Of a stretch of DNA of 34,777 nt, positions 15,643-27,250 are shown in pieces. Position 1 is the stretch's first letter. The number at the start of each line of letters is the position of its first letter. The position numbers and the translations under genes were made by a program. The notes below the pieces were generated by a model. That model was not told the DNA's origin, did not search any database, and saw only the letters and a program-made list of their open reading frames with translations. Source of the DNA: Brevinematales bacterium. GTDB taxonomy: Bacteria; Spirochaetota; Brevinematia; Brevinematales; JAOACQ01. The stretch covers positions 1 through 34,777 of the forward strand of contig JAOACQ010000113.1 of NCBI GenBank assembly GCA_026417755.1, in the 5' to 3' direction.

Positions 15643-17190
15643 ATGAAAAATTTTTTAATCTTTATAATTTTTATGACCTCGTTTCTTTATTCTCAGGAGG
15701 AATCAAAGGGTAAAATTGTATTACCTGATACTCCAATAGTTATAGAAGATGAGAGTAAAGAAAATATTGAAAACAAAGAAAAGAAATCTGAGATTAAGAG
15801 AAGAAATATTGATGTTGAAGAGCTTTCAAAGATTCAAATGAGTAAAAAATTTAAAGAGGATATAGAAGAAAAGAAAGAGAATGAATTCTCTATTTCTTCT
15901 CTTCAGTTTTCTTATGGGATGTATGAAAACTTCCTTGTAAATATGGAGACAGCTCGTAAAATGACGAATTTCAGCTATTTTGTTTCTTTCTTAAGAAACA
16001 CAAGAGGGAGTGTTGGTATAGATACCAATATTTATTATAATACAGAAAGGGCTATAGATGATCTTTATCTTAATATGGAGTATAATCTTACAAAAGAATT
16101 TGCAGTTTCGCTTGATGCTGGGTATTATAACAGGACTCTCGGGTTATTTACCAATTCTTCTGTGGTAAATGAAAATAAATTTTATATTCCTTTGAAACTA
16201 AAAGGTGTTTATAGTGGAGAAGATTTTTTGACGGTGAATGGAACATTGAGTGGCCAATACTTTGCTTTAAAGCATAAACTGTCGGGAGATTATACAAGAA
16301 CCAATCTTTATGAATTTTCTTTAGAATTGGAGGTCGAGAAAACCTGGGGTAAGGATAATTTCTTGAATGGAGAATTGGTTTACAATATGTGTTATGATTA
16401 TGAAGCAGAACACACAGGGGGATTGTCTTTAAGGGATAGATTGCCTCTTCTTCCTTATCTGTCTTTACAATTTGGGGCGGGTTTGTTTTTTTTTGGTTAT
16501 AAAGGGTTTTTCTGGTTCCCGGAGTTAATTATTTTTTATAGAATAATAGAAAATTTAAATTTTAAGACTGGTATAACTGGAAATGTAGATTTTAAAAAAT
16601 CTGAAAGAATTTTGAATCAAAATCAGATATATTACACTAAATTTCATCCTAGTGAAAACTGGACTTATCTTTTAGGAATATATTATAGACCAATTGAGAC
16701 TATTGTTATTGGTTTTGATGGGACTTATGATTATTACATAACTTTAAGAAATTATGCTTATAACAATCTTAATGGTCTTTATTATATAGAAAACAGGACA
16801 AATGTAAATATCTTTACTTTTTCTCCGTATGTAAATTTTAATCTTGTAGAAGATCTTTTATTTTCAATAGGGACAAAGATAAGAATTTTTGATAGAAATG
16901 AAATTCTTCTTCTCAATGACTATGAAATTACATTGAAGTTAGAATACTATTTTAAGCAAATTGGGCTTAATATTGGTTCTCAACTAGGCTATCTTGGGCC
17001 AAAAAATATAGGGGATAATCAGGTTACTCCTACTTACTGGAAGTGGAATATATATGCTTCTCAAAGGGTTAATGAGAGTTTACAACTAGAGGCAAGATTT
17101 AACAATATTTTGAATCAAAAGGTTTTTGATGGTATTTATTTGCCGGAGAGTGGATTTTCGTTTGATCTTGGGCTTACTTTTAAATTCTGA
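15643..17190 (+). CDS. Predicted outer-membrane beta-barrel protein
   Basis: 515 residues. A signal peptide ([18 protein letters not shown]) is followed by [15 protein letters not shown] and a highly charged Glu/Lys linker to about residue 85. From there to the end the sequence alternates short amphipathic strands rich in Tyr and Phe, as in a beta barrel. It finishes [18 protein letters not shown]...GLTFKF, close to the last strands of TonB-dependent receptors, with a terminal Phe for barrel assembly. No plug domain fits into the N-terminal part. AAGGAGG lies five bases before the ATG. It is probably a porin-like or TonB-receptor-derived barrel; the substrate is unknown. uvrA follows by 11 bases. 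Confidence 0.8.
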   Translation: MKNFLIFIIFMTSFLYSQEESKGKIVLPDTPIVIEDESKENIENKEKKSEIKRRNIDVEELSKIQMSKKFKEDIEEKKENEFSISSLQFSYGMYENFLVNMETARKMTNFSYFVSFLRNTRGSVGIDTNIYYNTERAIDDLYLNMEYNLTKEFAVSLDAGYYNRTLGLFTNSSVVNENKFYIPLKLKGVYSGEDFLTVNGTLSGQYFALKHKLSGDYTRTNLYEFSLELEVEKTWGKDNFLNGELVYNMCYDYEAEHTGGLSLRDRLPLLPYLSLQFGAGLFFFGYKGFFWFPELIIFYRIIENLNFKTGITGNVDFKKSERILNQNQIYYTKFHPSENWTYLLGIYYRPIETIVIGFDGTYDYYITLRNYAYNNLNGLYYIENRTNVNIFTFSPYVNFNLVEDLLFSIGTKIRIFDRNEILLLNDYEITLKLEYYFKQIGLNIGSQLGYLGPKNIGDNQVTPTYWKWNIYASQRVNESLQLEARFNNILNQKVFDGIYLPESGFSFDLGLTFKF

Positions 17191-17201
17191 TCAGAGGTAA
17201 A

Positions 17202-20033
<2,832 letters not shown>

Positions 20034-20101
20034 TGATTTGTTTAAAATAAGACTTTTCTTCTTTAAGTAGTGATAAGTGAAAGAGGTGGAATTTCCATAA
20101 T

Positions 20102-20130
20102 TTTACAAATTTTCTTTTTTGTTCTATAAT
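20102..20130 (+). promoter_or_regulatory. Promoter giving a predicted leaderless mRNA
   Basis: TTTACA (20102-20107, 5 of 6), a 17-base spacer and a perfect TATAAT (20125-20130) are followed after only six T by ATG 20137. A start seven bases past the -10 box would be the A of that ATG. There is no Shine-Dalgarno sequence. Confidence 0.7.
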
Positions 20131-20136
20131 TTTTTT

Positions 20137-21726
20137 ATGAGAAAAGTAATATTATTAATATTTTTTATTATTTTAGCAATTAATTTTTATGCGAATGATA
20201 CATATGTTAACTATAATCCAGATATAGCTTTTCCAATTATAAAAAAAAGTGAAAGTATTAGATTGTTGAGAGAAAAAATTGTTTATTCGAATAATACTTT
20301 TTATACGGTTTTCTTTTTCTCAAATTCTACTTCATTGACTCAAAATATTGAAATAGGATTTCCAATTAAAGGATATTTTTTGTATAATGGACCTGGTGAT
20401 ATAGATATAGCAGAAGGAGAGGGGGCATCAGAAAAAGAAATAAAAGAAATGATTAAACAGAATATAATAAATCATTTCAAGTTTAAAACATTTGTGGATG
20501 GTGCAGAAAGAAAAAGAAAAATTTTTGTAAATTATGAAAAAAATAGATCTATAAGTTCAATGTTTGTTATGGAACTTTCATTTGCACCCGAAGAGCTGAA
20601 AGTAATTTCTAATATATATAATTATCCACCTGATAGGATAAGTGGTTATGAGATTGATAAAAATATTATTGAATATATTTGGAAAAGTGGCAACGCTTGG
20701 AAAAATGGTATAGAACGGGTAGAATGTGAATTTTATATACCAAAGAATAAAAACACAAACTTTAATATTGATCATAATTATTTTCGGTTTCACTATGATA
20801 TTCCTATCTTTCCTTTTTTTCAATACTATATTTCTTTTAAACCAAATGTCTTTAATATGAGAGATAATACGGAATATTTTATTATATATTGCAATTTAAC
20901 AAATTATATCCCTCTTGATGATATTAAAATAGAGTGGGGATATGAAAGTTTTACCAATTTTAGTTTTCTTACTGTTTTATATGAAAATAGTAAAAAAGGA
21001 GATTTTACTATTTTTACAAATAATTACAATGAGATTCATAAGATTTTTTCTGATATTGACGGAATAGTTTCCTTTTTGATTGCTTATAATGAATTGGTTA
21101 CAAAGGATGTTTCTGATAAAGTTTTAAGATACGGGGTCGTTTTTCAGAGTAATGATTTTATTAATGAAGCATATAATGCTTTGACTTTAGGAACTAATAA
21201 TGATAAATGGTCAAAGTATTTTTATATGTTTGATTGGTATAAAAATGGACAAAGGTATAATTTCTCCACCAATTTCATAATAGATTTTAACAAATATTTG
21301 GCGAAGAGAAAAGATGAATATAAAATGGAAATTTTATTTAAAAAAGGTATTGAATACTATAAGAATAAAATGACAGATGAAGCCATAAGAATATTTCATT
21401 ATATTGAAAAGGATGATTATGTAAAAGGTTTATTTTATTATATCGGTAATTGTTATATGGATAAAAATGAATATATGGTTGCTATTGAATATTACAATAA
21501 CAGTATAAAGAAGATGGAGTTTATTGATAAATCTTATTATAATCTTGCTTGTGCTTATAGCCTTTTGGGAGATTTGAGAAAATCAGAAAAAATGCTTAAA
21601 AAGGCTTTTGAAAACGGATATACGAACATCTTGTATATTCAAAGAGATAAAGATCTTGAGAATCTAAGAAAATCAAAAAAATGGAATCAACTTTATAATT
21701 ATCTTAATAAGTTTATAAAAAAATAA
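20137..21726 (+). CDS. Exported DUF4424-like protein with C-terminal TPR repeats
   Basis: 529 residues from ATG 20137; the track's TTG 20119 lies upstream of the -10 box and is rejected. A signal peptide (MRKVILLIFFIILAINFYA) precedes NDTYVNYNPDIAFPIIKKSESIRLLREKI and FFFSNSTSLTQNIEIGFPI, which follow the DUF4424 pattern (repeated 'xFxNxSxxxxxxxIxFP' early on). The middle part is beta-rich and unknown. Residues about 390-525 form tetratricopeptide-like helices: KKGIEYYKNKMTDEAIRIF, YYIGNCYMDKNEYMVAIEYY, YYNLACAYSLLGDLRKSEKML. Likely periplasmic, with the TPR part for protein binding. It is a single-gene unit between uvrA and a convergent gene. Confidence 0.78.
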   Translation: MRKVILLIFFIILAINFYANDTYVNYNPDIAFPIIKKSESIRLLREKIVYSNNTFYTVFFFSNSTSLTQNIEIGFPIKGYFLYNGPGDIDIAEGEGASEKEIKEMIKQNIINHFKFKTFVDGAERKRKIFVNYEKNRSISSMFVMELSFAPEELKVISNIYNYPPDRISGYEIDKNIIEYIWKSGNAWKNGIERVECEFYIPKNKNTNFNIDHNYFRFHYDIPIFPFFQYYISFKPNVFNMRDNTEYFIIYCNLTNYIPLDDIKIEWGYESFTNFSFLTVLYENSKKGDFTIFTNNYNEIHKIFSDIDGIVSFLIAYNELVTKDVSDKVLRYGVVFQSNDFINEAYNALTLGTNNDKWSKYFYMFDWYKNGQRYNFSTNFIIDFNKYLAKRKDEYKMEILFKKGIEYYKNKMTDEAIRIFHYIEKDDYVKGLFYYIGNCYMDKNEYMVAIEYYNNSIKKMEFIDKSYYNLACAYSLLGDLRKSEKMLKKAFENGYTNILYIQRDKDLENLRKSKKWNQLYNYLNKFIKK

Positions 21727-21800
21727 ACAATAATGTGATTTATTAAAAAAATCTAACTTTTTTCTATAATATCATATATTTTATAAAAACTCAATAAAAG

Positions 21801-21830
21801 GAGGGCTTTACTATTTTTTGTAAAGCCCTC
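21801..21830 (-). terminator. Terminator of the SPOR-domain gene
   Basis: GAGGGCTTTAC (21801-21811) and GTAAAGCCCTC (21820-21830) form a perfect 11-base-pair stem with an 8-base loop. On the minus strand the stem is followed by CTTTTATT, a usable U tract; on the plus strand it is followed by AAATTAG, so it works mainly for the minus gene whose stop is 9 bases away. It may slow transcripts coming from the convergent plus gene. Confidence 0.8.
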
Positions 21831-21839
21831 AAATTAGAT

Positions 21840-23357
21840 TTATAACACTAAATCTTCATTTTGGTTTGTTTGATTTTTTGTGTTTTTATAGATGATATTT
21901 TCTGAGATATATTTTATATCTGAATATGGCAACTTATAAGGAGAAAAACTATTAACAGCAACAAGAAAAGAACCAAAAGAAAAACTCAATTCATTATAAT
22001 CATTAAGACCAAGATACCAACCCCTAAGATTCCCAAAATCTACACTAAAACTTTCAATTCCTTGTGCTATAGCTTGAAATTGGTATTTTTCTTTTTCTTG
22101 AGTAAAATTGTTATGAATTTTTTGAGACTTCTTTTTTGTAATTAAGTCAAAAAAAGAGATTTTTATAAAATCTTCAGAATATTTATTATTATAAAAAGAT
22201 TCGTAATTCCAATGTCCTACCATATTTACTGCCCACCAGGCGTTATTTTTTAATCTTGCATAGTTCCATCCCAATTTATATAGATCAAAGAATTCTAAGT
22301 TATATTCTAAATTTTCTGGTAGAACTGCCAAGCCTCTTAATACTTCTGGATAAATTAATAGTTCTTGGTTTCTATATTCATTATTAAATAACAGCAATAA
22401 GTTTGACAAATTAATATCAAATGTCTTGAATGAAACAATATGATGGCTAAAAATATTTTTACCAACAAAAGTATATACATAATTACTATTTGGGGTTATT
22501 ATTTCGTAAATACTTCCTTCAACTATATCATTTTTTATCTTATAACTAACGTTTGTAACTTTTTTACCAAATTTTTCTTCATAATTTGTCAAAATGATAG
22601 AAAAATAATTTGTGTTTTTGGGTTCAAAGACTAACACACCGATTTTTTCATTAAACAATTTATCCTCGCAGAGAAAATAAGAAAAGCTATGAGAAGAACT
22701 TATCATTTCCTCAAAAAATTTTTCTGTAGGAAAATAGTTTTTTTTAGCCAAGAAACCAGCATAAGAATATAATTTCCAGTAGGATTTTGAATTTCCGATA
22801 ATCAATTCTGTAACATTATATCTCTTGTCGACAGGAAATTGATACAAATTAATTAAGAAATTAGTAGGGACAGAGGTTGAAGGAGATTTGCTTACTTCAT
22901 ATTTTTTAAATAAATTTGAATTAGTTGATATTTCGTTTTGATATTCTAAGAAATTACTTACATAATTACTATAATTTTCAATTTTTATTTCAAGTTTTGG
23001 ATGCTTAGCTAATAAATTGGAAGATAAGTTTTGAGCGCTCTCAGTATTTGTATAACTACCAATATGCACATTATACCATAAATTATTTTCTCCAAGAAGA
23101 CATGGAACATAGTAGGCAGGTAAACCTAAGTTTCTTAATCTCTTAACAGAAATAGCAGCGTCTTCTTCATTCCTGAATGTTGCAACTTGCAGACTATAAG
23201 GTTTTTCATTGTTTGCTTGTTCGATTTTCTTTTCTGCAGCTTGATTTACCATATTAGGTATAGACTTCAATATTTTAGGTATCCCGAAAAAAACTCCAGC
23301 ACCAATTAAAACAACTCCGATTGTGCCCAATAAAAAGTTTTTCAAGATTTTTAACAT
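21840..23357 (-). CDS. Membrane-anchored SPOR-domain protein
   Basis: 505 residues. One membrane segment (about 8-25) is followed by a short linker and a SPOR domain at about 52-127: KPYSLQVATFRNEEDAAISVKRLRNLGLPAYYV and WYNVHIGSYTNTESAQNLSSNLLAKHP, the usual two-repeat peptidoglycan-binding fold. SPOR domains bind glycan strands lacking stem peptides, often at division sites. Unlike most SPOR proteins, the domain is N-terminal and about 370 residues follow that I do not recognise, rich in Asn, Tyr and Phe. GGAGG lies six bases before the ATG. It has its own consensus promoter with a long leader and its own terminator, so it is monocistronic. Confidence 0.85.
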   Translation of the reverse strand: MLKILKNFLLGTIGVVLIGAGVFFGIPKILKSIPNMVNQAAEKKIEQANNEKPYSLQVATFRNEEDAAISVKRLRNLGLPAYYVPCLLGENNLWYNVHIGSYTNTESAQNLSSNLLAKHPKLEIKIENYSNYVSNFLEYQNEISTNSNLFKKYEVSKSPSTSVPTNFLINLYQFPVDKRYNVTELIIGNSKSYWKLYSYAGFLAKKNYFPTEKFFEEMISSSHSFSYFLCEDKLFNEKIGVLVFEPKNTNYFSIILTNYEEKFGKKVTNVSYKIKNDIVEGSIYEIITPNSNYVYTFVGKNIFSHHIVSFKTFDINLSNLLLLFNNEYRNQELLIYPEVLRGLAVLPENLEYNLEFFDLYKLGWNYARLKNNAWWAVNMVGHWNYESFYNNKYSEDFIKISFFDLITKKKSQKIHNNFTQEKEKYQFQAIAQGIESFSVDFGNLRGWYLGLNDYNELSFSFGSFLVAVNSFSPYKLPYSDIKYISENIIYKNTKNQTNQNEDLVL

Positions 23358-23585
23358 ACTTTTCCTCCTTTTACAAAGAAATTATGTTTTTAATCTCTAA
23401 ACTTGATTCTTAATAATTAAATAATCAACTAAATTTTTAATTGGTTATTTTTGTTAATTAAAATTTCCTATTTTAATTAAGAAATAATGAAGATAATCTT
23501 TCGATCGATAAAAATGGTTAGTTAGTTAGTTTATAAGTGGTTAAGCTAAATTTAAAAAAAGAGGCTGATTAACAAATTATTTTCT
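23358..23585 (-). promoter_or_regulatory. Long 5' leader of the SPOR-domain gene
   Basis: From the predicted start near 23579 to the ATG at 23357 about 220 bases are untranslated. The leader holds a perfect 11-base inverted repeat (TTAATTAAAAT, 23454-23464, and ATTTTAATTAA, 23470-23480, five-base loop), three and a half copies of GTTA (plus strand 23517-23531) and the palindrome TCGATCGA. No known riboswitch pattern is recognised. Confidence 0.5.
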
Positions 23586-23614
23586 ATTATATCAGTTTTA
23601 AATGGACTTGTCAA
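23586..23614 (-). promoter_or_regulatory. Perfect-consensus sigma-70 promoter of the SPOR gene
   Basis: On the minus strand TTGACA (23614-23609), a 17-base spacer and TATAAT (23591-23586) match the consensus exactly. It points toward the SPOR-domain gene 230 bases away. Confidence 0.85.
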
Positions 23615-23633
23615 TTATTTTATTAATGTTTTA

Positions 23634-23831
23634 TCAACAAATGTCGTTCCAAGTCAATAGGAGCATAGTTTCTCCAAGTTTGAAAGTAGTAAGCAATTTA
23701 AATTCCTCAGCTCCTTCTATCCAATTATATTCTGTCACATCTCCCTGTATTAATAACCCCACGGCCTCAGCTTCAAACCTCTTTTTGTATCTTTCCTTTC
23801 CACTTTCAAACTTTGAGTTATTTGTCCACTC
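23634..23831 (-). pseudogene. Hidden 65-codon frame, likely coding remnant
   Basis: Absent from the ORF track because it has no ATG near its 5' end. On the minus strand, codons run open from just after a TGA (23834-23832) to TGA 23636-23634. The product contains KFESGKERYKKRFEAEAVGL, TEYNWIEGAEEFKLLTTFKL and ends GETMLLLTWNDIC. It has the Lys/Glu/hydrophobic pattern of real protein, while the plus-strand 86-codon ORF over it is Ser/Asn-rich like a shadow. The only early start option is a GTG near 23762. It overlaps the last codons of the ThuA-like gene in the +1 frame. It may be a truncated gene, or the ThuA-like gene with a frameshift. I do not recognise the family. Confidence 0.4.
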
Positions 23832-24447
23832 TCATTATTGTAACGACTATATTTTGAATTAATTTAATGACATTTTTATTTTCAAATGTTTTACCAGTAT
23901 GTCCTAATGCACAATAAAAAACTTTTCCAAGCCCATAATTTTTAATCCATGCAAGAGGAATTTTAAATTCTTCATAATATGTGTATAGTAGAGAATTAAA
24001 AGGAGGAAAATATTCCATTAAATAAAGTTCGTCTTCTATCTCAAAATTTTTAAAATTTTCAGTTAATCTGGATCTTTCTTTGTATATTTTTATGGTTGAT
24101 ATTTTAGGATGAGTTAAAAAAGCTCCTCCAAGCATTCTTGTGAACCATTCGTTTTTAGTTGTTGATGCTGCATGTATTCCAATAAAATTTTTGGGTGTTC
24201 TAAATTCCCCCCATGGGTTACCTATTATTGCCTCTTTTAGGCTTTCAGACTGTTCATTTGTTAATGTTGTGTCTGTTTTTGAAAAAATTATCAAATCAAA
24301 GTTTTTAATATTTTCTTTTAAAAGAGAATTATTATCTTCTGTAAAAATTATGTCTACATTAATATTTTTAAGTATTTCCCGGAATACGAACATTTCTTCA
24401 ATTGGATGATAATTACCACCACCCAGAAATAGTATTTTTTTATTCAT
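23818..24447 (-). CDS. ThuA-like domain protein
   Basis: 209 residues with a class-I glutamine-amidotransferase-like fold of the ThuA family. Landmarks are ILFLGGGNYHPIEEM at the start, NFIGIHAASTTKNEWFTRMLGGAF in the middle and KVFYCALGHTGKTFEN near the end; the last carries the family's GH-x-x-x-x-(F/W) motif. ThuA-like proteins are linked to sugar (trehalose) use or found as secreted glycoside-associated domains; here there is no signal peptide and no sugar gene nearby. It overlaps the sirtuin in ATGA, so the two are translated together. An overlapping second frame after its stop could mean the C-terminus has been altered. Confidence 0.85.
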   Translation of the reverse strand: MNKKILFLGGGNYHPIEEMFVFREILKNINVDIIFTEDNNSLLKENIKNFDLIIFSKTDTTLTNEQSESLKEAIIGNPWGEFRTPKNFIGIHAASTTKNEWFTRMLGGAFLTHPKISTIKIYKERSRLTENFKNFEIEDELYLMEYFPPFNSLLYTYYEEFKIPLAWIKNYGLGKVFYCALGHTGKTFENKNVIKLIQNIVVTIMRVDK

Positions 24448-25190
24448 AAAATTTTAAGTTTATCTGCAATAACATCTATATCTTCGTATAAAACAACTTT
24501 GGCTTTTTCATCATATGGTGTTGGTTCTCTATTTATTATAACTAGCTTTGCTTTTTCATCTATATAAGAGGGTAGAGTGCTTGCGGGATAAACGACAAGA
24601 GAAGTTCCAATGGTGAGAAGCAAATCCGCCTTTTGCACCTCTGTTAATGCTTTTTCAAGATCATGGACATATTCACCAAAAAAAACTACATCTGGCTTTA
24701 ATATTCCATTACATTTTTCACAGTGGGGGACATCTTTATTTGACATTTTATCTATCGCCTTCTTATATTGTTCTGTATCATTTTCAATCAAGTGATAGCA
24801 AGAAATACAAATAAACTTTTCGAGGTTTCCGTGTAATTCTATTACATTTGTGTTTCCTGCTTTTTTGTGAAGTCCATCTATATTTTGTGTTATTATAACT
24901 TTTAATTTACCCATATCTTCAAGTTTTTTGAGGAACATATGCCCTTTGTTAGGATTGGCATTTTTGATTTTATGAAACATTTCGTTGAAATTTGAGTAGA
25001 AAAAGTTTGGATGTTCTCTGAAATATTCAATGGAGAAAAGCTTTTCAAATTCGTTATTTCCCCTATACAAACCATTTGGCCCTCTGAAGTCTGGAATGCC
25101 CGAGTTTGTTGATATTCCAGCTCCAGTGAGAGCTACTATATGGCTACTTTTGACAATCAACTCCATTAAAATATCAAGCTCTGAATTCAT
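24444..25190 (-). CDS. NAD-dependent protein deacylase (Sir2/CobB family)
   Basis: 248 residues. Sirtuins remove acetyl and other acyl groups from lysines using NAD, giving nicotinamide and O-acyl-ADP-ribose. The NAD site is LTGAGISTNSGIPDFRGPNG at 21-40, QNIDGLH at 102-108 and the catalytic base is His120 in ELHGN. Four zinc cysteines are seen: Cys128 and Cys131 (CISC), Cys157 and Cys160 (CEKC). PDVVFFGE and TIGTSLVVYPA complete the family pattern. The Ala-Gly-Ile loop lacks the Tyr/Arg pair of CobB-type desuccinylases near that position as far as I can tell, so deacetylase activity is most likely. It follows tyrS by 20 bases. Confidence 0.95.
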   Translation of the reverse strand: MNSELDILMELIVKSSHIVALTGAGISTNSGIPDFRGPNGLYRGNNEFEKLFSIEYFREHPNFFYSNFNEMFHKIKNANPNKGHMFLKKLEDMGKLKVIITQNIDGLHKKAGNTNVIELHGNLEKFICISCYHLIENDTEQYKKAIDKMSNKDVPHCEKCNGILKPDVVFFGEYVHDLEKALTEVQKADLLLTIGTSLVVYPASTLPSYIDEKAKLVIINREPTPYDEKAKVVLYEDIDVIADKLKIL

Positions 25191-25210
25191 ACAAACACCC
25201 TCTTTATTAA

Positions 25211-26410
25211 TTATTTAACTTTTAAAAACTTTCTTTTTCCCACCTTTATTATGGTTTCATTTCCTGAAGAAATAATATAGTTTTCATCATTAATTCTCTC
25301 ACCATTTACGTAAACGGCATTTTGTTGTAACATTCTTCTGACTTCACTTTTGGATGGCAATACTTTGGCTTCAAGAAGGATATCTATAATCTTCATACTA
25401 CCCGGAATTAAAAATTCCTCCATTTCATCAGGTAACCCCTTTTCTTTAAAAACTCTCTCAAATTCAGTGAAAGCCTTTTCGGCTGTAAGATTGTCGTAAT
25501 ATTGTGCAACTAATGCTTTTGCAAGTAGAACTTTATAGTTTCGTGGGTTTTCACCTTGTTTCATTTGCTTTTCGTATTCTTTTATCTTTTCGAGAGGTAC
25601 ATCAGTTAAAAGCTCGAAATATTTGATGATAAGATTGTCCGGGATAGACATTGTTTTACCAAACATCTGATCTGGTGCTTCTGAGATTCCAATATAGTTT
25701 CCCAGAGATTTGGACATTTTATTCACTCCATCAGTTCCTTCAAGTAAAGGTAGTGTCATAACTATTTGGGGTGTTTGTCCATATTCTTTTTGTAGCTCTC
25801 TACCAACAAGCAAATTGAATTTCTGGTCTGTTCCACCAATTTCTACATCAGCTTTGAGAACAACAGAATCATATCCCTGTATCAAAGGATACATAAATTC
25901 TATAAGTGAAATAGGCTTATTTTCCTTGTATCTTTTGAAAAAATCATCTCTTTCAAGCATTCTGGCAACGGTATAACGAGAAGTAAGGTCTAAAACATCG
26001 GCAAAATACATTTTTTCGCACCAGCTACTATTGAATACTACATTTGTTTTTGATGGATCCAGTATTTTAAATATTTGTTTCTTATAGGTTTCTGCATTTT
26101 GTAATACTTCTTCCCTTGTCAATCTTTTTCTTGTTGAAGACTTACCGGTAGGATCACCTATCATTCCGGTGAAATCACCAATGAGGAAATAGACTTCATG
26201 TCCTAAGTCCTGAAATTGCCTTAACTTTCTCAAAGGGACAGAATGCCCAAGATGTAGATCTGGAGCAGAAGGATCTGCACCCATCTTAATTCTTAATGGG
26301 CGATTTTCTTTTATTGATTTTTCAAGTTTTTCTTTTAATTCTTCTTCGGGGATGATTTCTACAACCCCTCTTGACAAAATTTTAAGCTGTTCAGCTGCAG
26401 ATAGAGACAT
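25211..26410 (-). CDS. tyrS: Tyrosyl-tRNA synthetase
   Basis: Class I aminoacyl-tRNA synthetase, 399 residues. The ATP site is HLGH at 53-56, following [10 protein letters not shown], and KMSKS at 231-235. [16 protein letters not shown] is the tyrosine-specific region. A C-terminal S4 RNA-binding domain is seen in [21 protein letters not shown]. The sequence style ([21 protein letters not shown]) is that of the TyrZ-like subgroup. GAGG precedes the ATG by about five bases. No T-box leader is present in the 57-base gap upstream. It continues into the sirtuin and ThuA-like genes. Confidence 0.97.
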   Translation of the reverse strand: MSLSAAEQLKILSRGVVEIIPEEELKEKLEKSIKENRPLRIKMGADPSAPDLHLGHSVPLRKLRQFQDLGHEVYFLIGDFTGMIGDPTGKSSTRKRLTREEVLQNAETYKKQIFKILDPSKTNVVFNSSWCEKMYFADVLDLTSRYTVARMLERDDFFKRYKENKPISLIEFMYPLIQGYDSVVLKADVEIGGTDQKFNLLVGRELQKEYGQTPQIVMTLPLLEGTDGVNKMSKSLGNYIGISEAPDQMFGKTMSIPDNLIIKYFELLTDVPLEKIKEYEKQMKQGENPRNYKVLLAKALVAQYYDNLTAEKAFTEFERVFKEKGLPDEMEEFLIPGSMKIIDILLEAKVLPSKSEVRRMLQQNAVYVNGERINDENYIISSGNETIIKVGKRKFLKVK

Positions 26411-26437
26411 AACAACCTCTTAAATTTTTATTTAATT

Positions 26438-26466
26438 AGTTTAATTAAAAATGAAAATATTGTCAA
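26438..26466 (-). promoter_or_regulatory. Possible internal promoter before tyrS
   Basis: On the minus strand TTGACA (26466-26461), a 17-base spacer and TAAACT (26443-26438, 4 of 6) lie directly after the end of the punA gene. It could express tyrS apart from the upstream genes. Confidence 0.5.
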
Positions 26467-26467
26467 T

Positions 26468-27250
26468 TTATAACAAATCTAAAACTCTCTCTATTATAGC
26501 ATATAGTTTTTCTTTTGATTTTTTGCCTGTTTCGATGACTTCAGTATGGGATAGAGCTTTTTGCATTCCGCTTGCCTTGTTAGTGATCATTGATAGACCT
26601 ATTACATTTATTTTATAGTAATTAGCCAAGATAACTTCCTGCACGGTAGACATACCGACAGCATCGGCACCAAGTATCTTAAAGGCTTTTATTTCTGCGG
26701 GGGTTTCATATGAGGGGCCTCTTACGCCTATATAAACACCCTTTTTAAGGTTAAATTCTTTTCTCAATATTTCAAAATGAGTTGTTGAATAGGCGTTTGT
26801 CATATCTATAAAGGAAGGTTGGTATTCTGTGAGAATATTTACCCCTTGTAAGTTTATGTGATCCTCTATCATCATTATATCACCAGCTTCGAGTTCAACA
26901 TTTATACCACCAGCAGCGTTTGTAATAATAAGGTTTTTAGTTTTTTTTTCGCCATATATTGCGATCGGTAGGCCTATCTCAAAAAGAGAAAAATTTTCGT
27001 AAAGATGGAGTCTTCCCGATTGTATTACTATGTTTTTGTCTTTAAACTTTCCAAAAATAAATTCGGAATTATGCCCTTTAACGGTGGAATTTTTAAGATA
27101 GGGAATTTCATTAAATTTAATCACCTTTTCTATTTTAATGAATGGAAAATTTTCACTTGCAAGACCAGACCCGAGAATTATTGCAGTATCAATAACTTCA
27201 AATGGGGATAGTTTTGAAAAAATATTTACAGCCTTTTTAAGTCTGTTCAT
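26468..27250 (-). CDS. punA: Purine nucleoside phosphorylase (trimeric type)
   Basis: 260 residues. It splits purine (deoxy)nucleosides with phosphate to base and (deoxy)ribose 1-phosphate. Motifs: phosphate-loop LGSGLASENF near 27, KGHNSEFIFGKFKDKNIVIQSGR with the catalytic His in the loop, TNAAGGINVELEAGDIMMIEDHINLQG, GPSYETPAEIK and GADAVGMSTVQEVI. The later loop TNKASGM holds the Asn that prefers 6-oxopurines. MTA phosphorylase is less likely because of this Asn. It overlaps the upstream propeller gene in ATGA. The hpt gene at the start of the window could use the hypoxanthine it releases. Confidence 0.95.
   Translation of the reverse strand: MNRLKKAVNIFSKLSPFEVIDTAIILGSGLASENFPFIKIEKVIKFNEIPYLKNSTVKGHNSEFIFGKFKDKNIVIQSGRLHLYENFSLFEIGLPIAIYGEKKTKNLIITNAAGGINVELEAGDIMMIEDHINLQGVNILTEYQPSFIDMTNAYSTTHFEILRKEFNLKKGVYIGVRGPSYETPAEIKAFKILGADAVGMSTVQEVILANYYKINVIGLSMITNKASGMQKALSHTEVIETGKKSKEKLYAIIERVLDLL

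Noticed and set aside
23517-23531. GTTA tandem repeat as a possible phase-variation tract
   Set aside because: Only three and a half copies, located in a leader and not between promoter boxes or in a coding frame.
23602-23862. Plus-strand ORF of 86 codons in the gap before the ThuA-like gene
   Set aside because: It is Ser/Asn-rich and antisense to a more protein-like minus frame, overlaps the 3' end of a real gene and has no Shine-Dalgarno.
26411-26467. T-box leader before tyrS
   Set aside because: The gap is only 57 bases and lacks the T-box sequence TGGNACCGCG.
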